Source: JAPLGZ01 sp038225095 (GTDB taxonomy: Bacteria; Chloroflexota; Anaerolineae; Caldilineales; Caldilineaceae). From it: a DNA stretch of 8,558 nucleotides. The stretch is taken from the NCBI GenBank assembly GCA_038225095.1, contig JBBREZ010000303.1, forward strand, positions 1-8,558. The letters are read 5' to 3'. Position 1 is the stretch's first letter. Each line of letters opens with the position of its first letter. A program made the position numbers and the translations under genes. This document shows positions 5,977-8,558 of this stretch, piece by piece. The notes beneath the pieces are model-generated. The model had not been told where the DNA came from. It saw only the letters and a program-made list of their open reading frames with translations, and ran no database searches.

Positions 5977-5983
5977 ACCTCCT
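5977..5983 (-). promoter_or_regulatory. Strong ribosome binding site of the PDZ lipoprotein gene
   Basis: On the minus strand AGGAGGT (5983 down to 5977) is a full Shine-Dalgarno match, 5 nt before GTG at 5971 and 17 nt before ATG at 5959. It decides in favour of the GTG start. Confidence 0.75.
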
Positions 5984-6103
5984 GTCGAAAACCGCTCATT
6001 GATTGTACAAAACGGGCCATAAAATCTTCTTATGTTCGCTTAAAGTAGCTAGCATGTACTCTCGTGTAGAAAGCAAGAGACGGTGCTGCTCCTAAAAGAC
6101 ATT

Positions 6104-6994
6104 TCACGGAACGATTAACTCATCTACATCAACAAAAGTGTCCTGCGCTTGTGCGTTTTTAGTGCCTGTGACAAGTACGTTAATGATATGAGGGCCTGCC
6201 CCCAGGTTACCATAGGTAACAGACTGCTGTCTTAAAACAGTTGGGTTCCACATATCAATATACCCCAGATCATTGCCGTCAATTGTGATGGCAGCGATTC
6301 CTCGATTATAGGCACGCATGAATAGATAACTAATTTGTGAACCGGTGAAGGTAAAGCGAAAGAATGAACCACTGGTATTGGATAAAGAATGTGTATTATT
6401 GTAAGCTCCAGTGACGCCTGTCGCTTGTGTCCAACTGCCCAAATAGCGGAATTGCGAATTTGTGTCGTCGTAAGGACCATTGCCGACTGTCGCAATATTT
6501 ACCGTCATGGCATCTACATCAATATACCCCCCACCATTCAATCGCACCTCGAATGTATGATCACCTGCTGGCACCGTCCATATTTTACCGATCTGGCGAC
6601 GATATTCTGCTGTATGAGGGTTGAATGTGGTGTTAAGCGTGTTATCAATATAAATCGAAGCCGTTCCTCGATCGGGTCCGGTCGAATAGAAATATGCGAT
6701 AGTTGAACCATTGAACTTGATATTAGCGCGACTGCCAGTTGTATTTGACCGATCAAGTGTGAATGAAACAGTATTCGCAATGTTAGTCAGAAACGTCCAA
6801 TTATCAGCTCTGCCACCATAAGCCATCATTGATGATTGATCATCATAAGTGCCTGCACCAGCTGTACCAATAAAATTGCAATCAGAGATACTTGCACCAC
6901 CGTCCGGTGGCGAGCCACTATAGTTTGAATTATATAAGTATTTACTACCATCGTTCGCATCATTTGACCAGTTCTCACCTAGTTGATAAAACAA
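6104..6994 (-). CDS. Two-repeat beta-sandwich (carbohydrate-binding-like) protein, probably lacking its 5' end
   Basis: The frame gives 296 residues from a TTG at 6994. It holds two copies of a domain of about 120 residues, at 48-166 and 173-295. Shared landmarks are GxYDD at the start (GTYDD 48-52, GPYDD 173-177), F(N/T)GS..I.Y in the middle, then the RG.A.I.ID strand (RGTASIYID 109-117, RGIAAITID 231-239), AG.H near the end (AGDHTFEV, AGPHIINV), and a closing DVDA/DVDE. This all-beta, Asn/Thr/Gly-rich, galactose-binding-like repeat is common in large secreted Chloroflexota proteins and is thought to bind sugars or mediate adhesion. Something is missing: there is no signal peptide, no ribosome binding site and no ATG. 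The frame is closed by a TAA (7016-7018) only seven codons upstream of the TTG. It is probably a remnant of a longer secreted protein, or has an upstream frameshift. The repeat identity is firm; expression is doubtful. Confidence 0.7.
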   Translation of the reverse strand: MFYQLGENWSNDANDGSKYLYNSNYSGSPPDGGASISDCNFIGTAGAGTYDDQSSMMAYGGRADNWTFLTNIANTVSFTLDRSNTTGSRANIKFNGSTIAYFYSTGPDRGTASIYIDNTLNTTFNPHTAEYRRQIGKIWTVPAGDHTFEVRLNGGGYIDVDAMTVNIATVGNGPYDDTNSQFRYLGSWTQATGVTGAYNNTHSLSNTSGSFFRFTFTGSQISYLFMRAYNRGIAAITIDGNDLGYIDMWNPTVLRQQSVTYGNLGAGPHIINVLVTGTKNAQAQDTFVDVDELIVP

Positions 6995-7078
6995 CTTATC
7001 ATGTCGATTATCTCGTTATGATTGTCAACTAAGCTAATGATAATACTACTGCAATTTTTAGAAAAAGCTGTAATTCCT

Positions 7079-7108
7079 TTGTTTAGTGTACAATTAGTAT
7101 ACTATAAT
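7079..7108 (+). promoter_or_regulatory. Candidate sigma-70-type promoter of the ybaK-like gene
   Basis: A perfect -10 box TATAAT at 7103-7108 lies in an AT-rich divergent region 75 bp upstream of the ATG. The only -35 candidate is TTGTTT at 7079-7084 with an 18-bp spacer, a half match. The -10 overlaps the palindrome TAGTATACTA (7095-7104), inside a near-symmetric CAATTA...TAATTG block (7091-7110) that could also serve as a small operator. Confidence 0.45.
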
Positions 7109-7183
7109 TGCCTTGCCATAACTTTCATGTTAAAAATGCAAAATCATTGCTACTCGTCTCTAAGCTCACATGGAGTTGTTATA

Positions 7184-7660
7184 ATGAATAGACTCAAAGC
7201 TAATGCGCAAAAAGTTCAAGCTGCCTTGAATGCTGGTGGCTTCACGAACCAGATTATCGAACTGGCCGATTCGACGCGCACGGCCGTCGAGGCGGCGACT
7301 GCGCTCGGTTGTGAGGTGGCGCAGATCGCTAAATCGTTGATTTTTCAGGGTAAGGAAAGCCAGCGCGCGATCTTGGTGATTGCCAGTGGCGTCAACCGCG
7401 TCAATGAAAAACGCATCGCCGAATTGCTGGGTGAAAAGCTTCAGAAGCCGGATGCCGATTTTGTGCGCGAACAGACCGGGTTTGTGATTGGTGGTGTGCC
7501 GCCACTGGGACATAGCCAGCCATTGACGACCTACATTGACCAAGATTTGTTGCAATATACCGAAATTTGGGCGGCTGCCGGCCACCCGCACGCCGTCTTC
7601 AAGTTGACACCAGCTGAACTCGTGCGCATGACAGGCGGCATGGTGATTATGCTCAGTTGA
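7184..7660 (+). CDS. YbaK/ProX-family aminoacyl-tRNA deacylase
   Basis: The product has 158 residues, the usual size for stand-alone YbaK/EbsC/ProX proteins. These trans-editing enzymes, homologous to the insertion domain of bacterial prolyl-tRNA synthetase, hydrolyse mischarged tRNAPro (Cys- or Ala-tRNAPro). Visible landmarks are EVAQIAKSLIF (44-54), whose Lys50 matches the conserved editing-site lysine; then ASGVNRVNEKRIAELLG; GFVIGGVPPLGHS, the family's signature Gly/Pro loop; the YIDQDLL segment; and WAAAGHPHAVFKLTPAEL near the end. Which substrate (Cys, Ala or other) cannot be told from sequence alone. The ATG at 7184 follows TGGAG (7171-7175) at a good spacing; the frame remains open upstream to about 7022, but that part is AT-rich, carries the promoter and shows no family similarity. 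It is divergent from the beta-sandwich gene and apparently monocistronic. Confidence 0.93.
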   Translation: MNRLKANAQKVQAALNAGGFTNQIIELADSTRTAVEAATALGCEVAQIAKSLIFQGKESQRAILVIASGVNRVNEKRIAELLGEKLQKPDADFVREQTGFVIGGVPPLGHSQPLTTYIDQDLLQYTEIWAAAGHPHAVFKLTPAELVRMTGGMVIMLS

Positions 7661-7676
7661 TAGGAAAATACAAGCC

Positions 7677-7702
7677 GTAGGGACGCATGGGATGCGCCCT
7701 GC
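7677..7702. repeat. REP-like palindromic repeat
   Basis: GTAGGGACGCAT-GGG-ATGCGCCCTGC folds into a GC-rich hairpin with one bulged A. It shares its GTAGGG-(G)CG opening and small central palindrome with the left unit of the element at 2515-2614. It begins 17 bp after the ybaK-like stop, a typical site for such repeats. Confidence 0.55.
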
Positions 7703-7778
7703 AATTACCCAACGTTTGATTGGCTTGTCCACGCGGTGTAACTGTCGAGCGATTAGAGCCAGATAACAAAACTGGACA

Positions 7779-7828
7779 AAAAGGGAACGAGTTGGATCCT
7801 TGTACAAGGATCCAACTCGTTCCCTTTT
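7779..7828. repeat. Perfect 50-bp palindrome at the edge of the IS element
   Basis: Positions 7779-7803 are exactly complementary to 7804-7828 with no spacer (centre TTGTACAA). The left arm opens AAAAGGGAACGAG and the right arm ends CTCGTTCCCTTTT. As RNA it would form a stem of at least 23 bp ending in UUUU, so it could terminate the ybaK-like transcript or block read-through from either side. It ends 5 bp before the putative IS end at 7834. Confidence 0.8.
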
Positions 7829-7854
7829 ACTGAGAGACGGTCTGAAAAGTAAAA

Positions 7855-7927
7855 GCGGTCAGTTGACCGGTTGAGTTAAGCTGAAGTTGTGAACAAACAA
7901 CGCTACCCAACGGACCTAACTGACCGC
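7855..7927 (+). promoter_or_regulatory. Inverted repeat bracketing the transposase start
   Basis: GCGGTCAGTT (7855-7864) is exactly complementary to 7918-7927, placing the GTG start (7889) in a 53-nt loop. A competing local hairpin CGGTCA-GT-TGACCG sits at 7856-7869. Long-range pairing across a start codon can limit translation of read-through transcripts, a known strategy in some IS elements; here it is inference. Confidence 0.35.
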
Positions 7928-8558
7928 CCATGGGATTATAGCAAGGCACTGATGCCAGCGGCGAAAACGGGCGCGCCCTGGGGACACCCGCTGCGTAGCC
8001 TTGCTATGCGCCTGGTCATCAAGGCCATCATGGATGTAGGCGGCGGCGGGATGCAATGGCGGATGCTGCCGAAAGAGTACCCGCCATGGAAAAGTGTCTA
8101 CCCTTACTTTCGCCAGTGGCGCGCTGATGGCACTTGGCAACGCATGCATGACACGTTGCGGGCCAAAGTACGGCAGAAAGCAGGACGGCATAAGCATCCG
8201 ACGGCTGGTTGCCTGGATCGCCAAAGCGTCAAAACAACCGCGATTGCCGGTGTGCGCGGCTATGATAAAGCCAAAAACGTGAATGGACGCAAACGACACA
8301 TCCTCGTAGACACACTGGGCTTGTTGCTGGTGGTTGTGGTTACGGCTGCTTCCGTCCAAGCGCGAGAAGGCGCTAAACTGCTCTTTCAACGATTTACGGG
8401 GGCCTGTAAGAAACTGCGGCGCATTTGGCTCGATGGCGGCTATCGCGGACCCTCCTTGCTCGAATGGGTGGCTGATCATTGCCGTTTTTGTTTGCAGATC
8501 GTCATGCGCACTGATGACCAGAAGGGCTTTGCTGTCTTGCCGCGCCGTTGGGTGGTCG
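7889..8558 (+). CDS. IS5-family DDE transposase, N-terminal 223 residues
   Basis: The frame starts with GTG at 7889, three codons after an in-frame TAA (7877-7879), and stays open to the window edge. It catalyses cut-and-paste or copy-out movement of the flanking IS. The N-terminal part (about 6-95) has RYPTDLTD, then QWRMLPKEYPPW (56-67) and YFRQWRADGTWQRMHDTLR (73-91), the conserved DUF4096-type region. The catalytic core follows: LDRQSVKTT (109-117) carries the first Asp (D110), RGYDKAKNVNGRKRHILVDTLGLLL (123-147) is the family's best-conserved block, and IWLDGGYRG (179-187) carries the second Asp (D182). The window ends in PRRWVV plus one G; in the family this is followed at once by E-R-T-F, so the catalytic Glu codon is cut by the edge. 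No frameshift or stop is seen, so it looks intact as far as visible. Ribosome binding is poor. Confidence 0.9.
   Translation, partial: MNKQRYPTDLTDRPWDYSKALMPAAKTGAPWGHPLRSLAMRLVIKAIMDVGGGGMQWRMLPKEYPPWKSVYPYFRQWRADGTWQRMHDTLRAKVRQKAGRHKHPTAGCLDRQSVKTTAIAGVRGYDKAKNVNGRKRHILVDTLGLLLVVVVTAASVQAREGAKLLFQRFTGACKKLRRIWLDGGYRGPSLLEWVADHCRFCLQIVMRTDDQKGFAVLPRRWVV

Larger units (their letters stand above)
7834..8558 (+). mobile_element. IS5-family insertion sequence, left part (runs off the window)
   Basis: The transposase at 7889 onward is of IS5 type. The left end is placed at GAGACGGTCTGAAAAG (7834), which looks like the terminal inverted repeat of this family. It is preceded by TGA (7831-7833), consistent with the T-N-A target duplication of several IS5 subgroups. 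The right end, its inverted repeat and the second TGA lie outside the window, so the boundary is inferred. Confidence 0.75.

Noticed and set aside
7029..7084. Minus-strand frame encoding a hydrophobic, signal-peptide-like stretch (LFLKIAVVLSLA) upstream of the beta-sandwich gene
   Set aside because: It has no start codon, ends in a TAG, and is not joined to the downstream frame by any simple single frameshift I can see; it may be a decayed signal peptide or chance.
7022..7183. N-terminal extension of the ybaK-like gene to a TTG at 7022
   Set aside because: The extension covers the AT-rich promoter region, is unlike the family, and the ATG at 7184 has a well-spaced TGGAG.
7166..7807. Minus-strand open frame of 213 codons over the ybaK-like gene
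   Set aside because: It is antisense to a clear YbaK family gene and the translation shows no family features.
7916..8479. Minus-strand open frame of 187 codons over the IS5 transposase
   Set aside because: It is antisense to the transposase, which carries the recognisable catalytic motifs in the plus-strand frame.
1..8558. CRISPR array, tRNA or rRNA genes
   Set aside because: No regularly spaced direct repeats and no tRNA- or rRNA-like sequence were recognised on either strand.

Overview
The window looks like chromosome from a moderate-GC bacterium, most probably a Chloroflexota member of the Herpetosiphon/Chloroflexus type. This is inference. It rests on the tandem beta-sandwich (GxYDD...RG...ID...VDVD) repeat protein, the long-insert form of DnaK, a zinc-finger-less DnaJ next to grpE, and small GTAGGG-type palindromic repeats. 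No rRNA gene or other decisive taxonomic marker is present.

Layout, left to right. Positions 1-144 (+) are the 3' end of a probable enolase-superfamily dehydratase/racemase. A 339-bp intergenic region follows with three inverted repeats, the last lying close upstream of dnaK. dnaK (484-2388) ends at a good intrinsic terminator. The next 435-bp spacer holds a pair of inverted REP-like palindromes and a 20-bp-arm inverted repeat. grpE (2824-3606) and a class B dnaJ (3686-4627) follow as a two-gene unit closed by a clear terminator. Three genes on the minus strand come next: a small lipoprotein with a PepSY-like C-terminus (5215-4733), a small PDZ lipoprotein (5971-5480), and a two-repeat beta-sandwich protein that seems to lack its 5' end (6994-6104). 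A YbaK/ProX-type aminoacyl-tRNA deacylase (7184-7660, +) is followed by a REP-like element, a perfect 50-bp palindrome, and the left part of an IS5-family element. Its transposase is open up to the window edge, which falls one base into the codon where the third catalytic residue (Glu) is expected.

How the genes work together: DnaK, GrpE and DnaJ form the Hsp70 folding machine (ATP-driven chaperone, nucleotide exchange factor, J-domain co-chaperone). Here dnaK is transcriptionally separable from grpE-dnaJ. No CIRCE (HrcA operator) was found, so control may run through the unusual dnaK upstream structure. The minus-strand genes appear to be envelope or secreted proteins unrelated to the chaperones. 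I found no clear new multi-gene system. The most unusual signals are non-coding: a repeated-motif foldback upstream of dnaK, an N9-spaced inverted repeat above it, several long perfect hairpins without U-tracts at gene boundaries, and an IS end sitting 5 bp from a 50-bp perfect palindrome.
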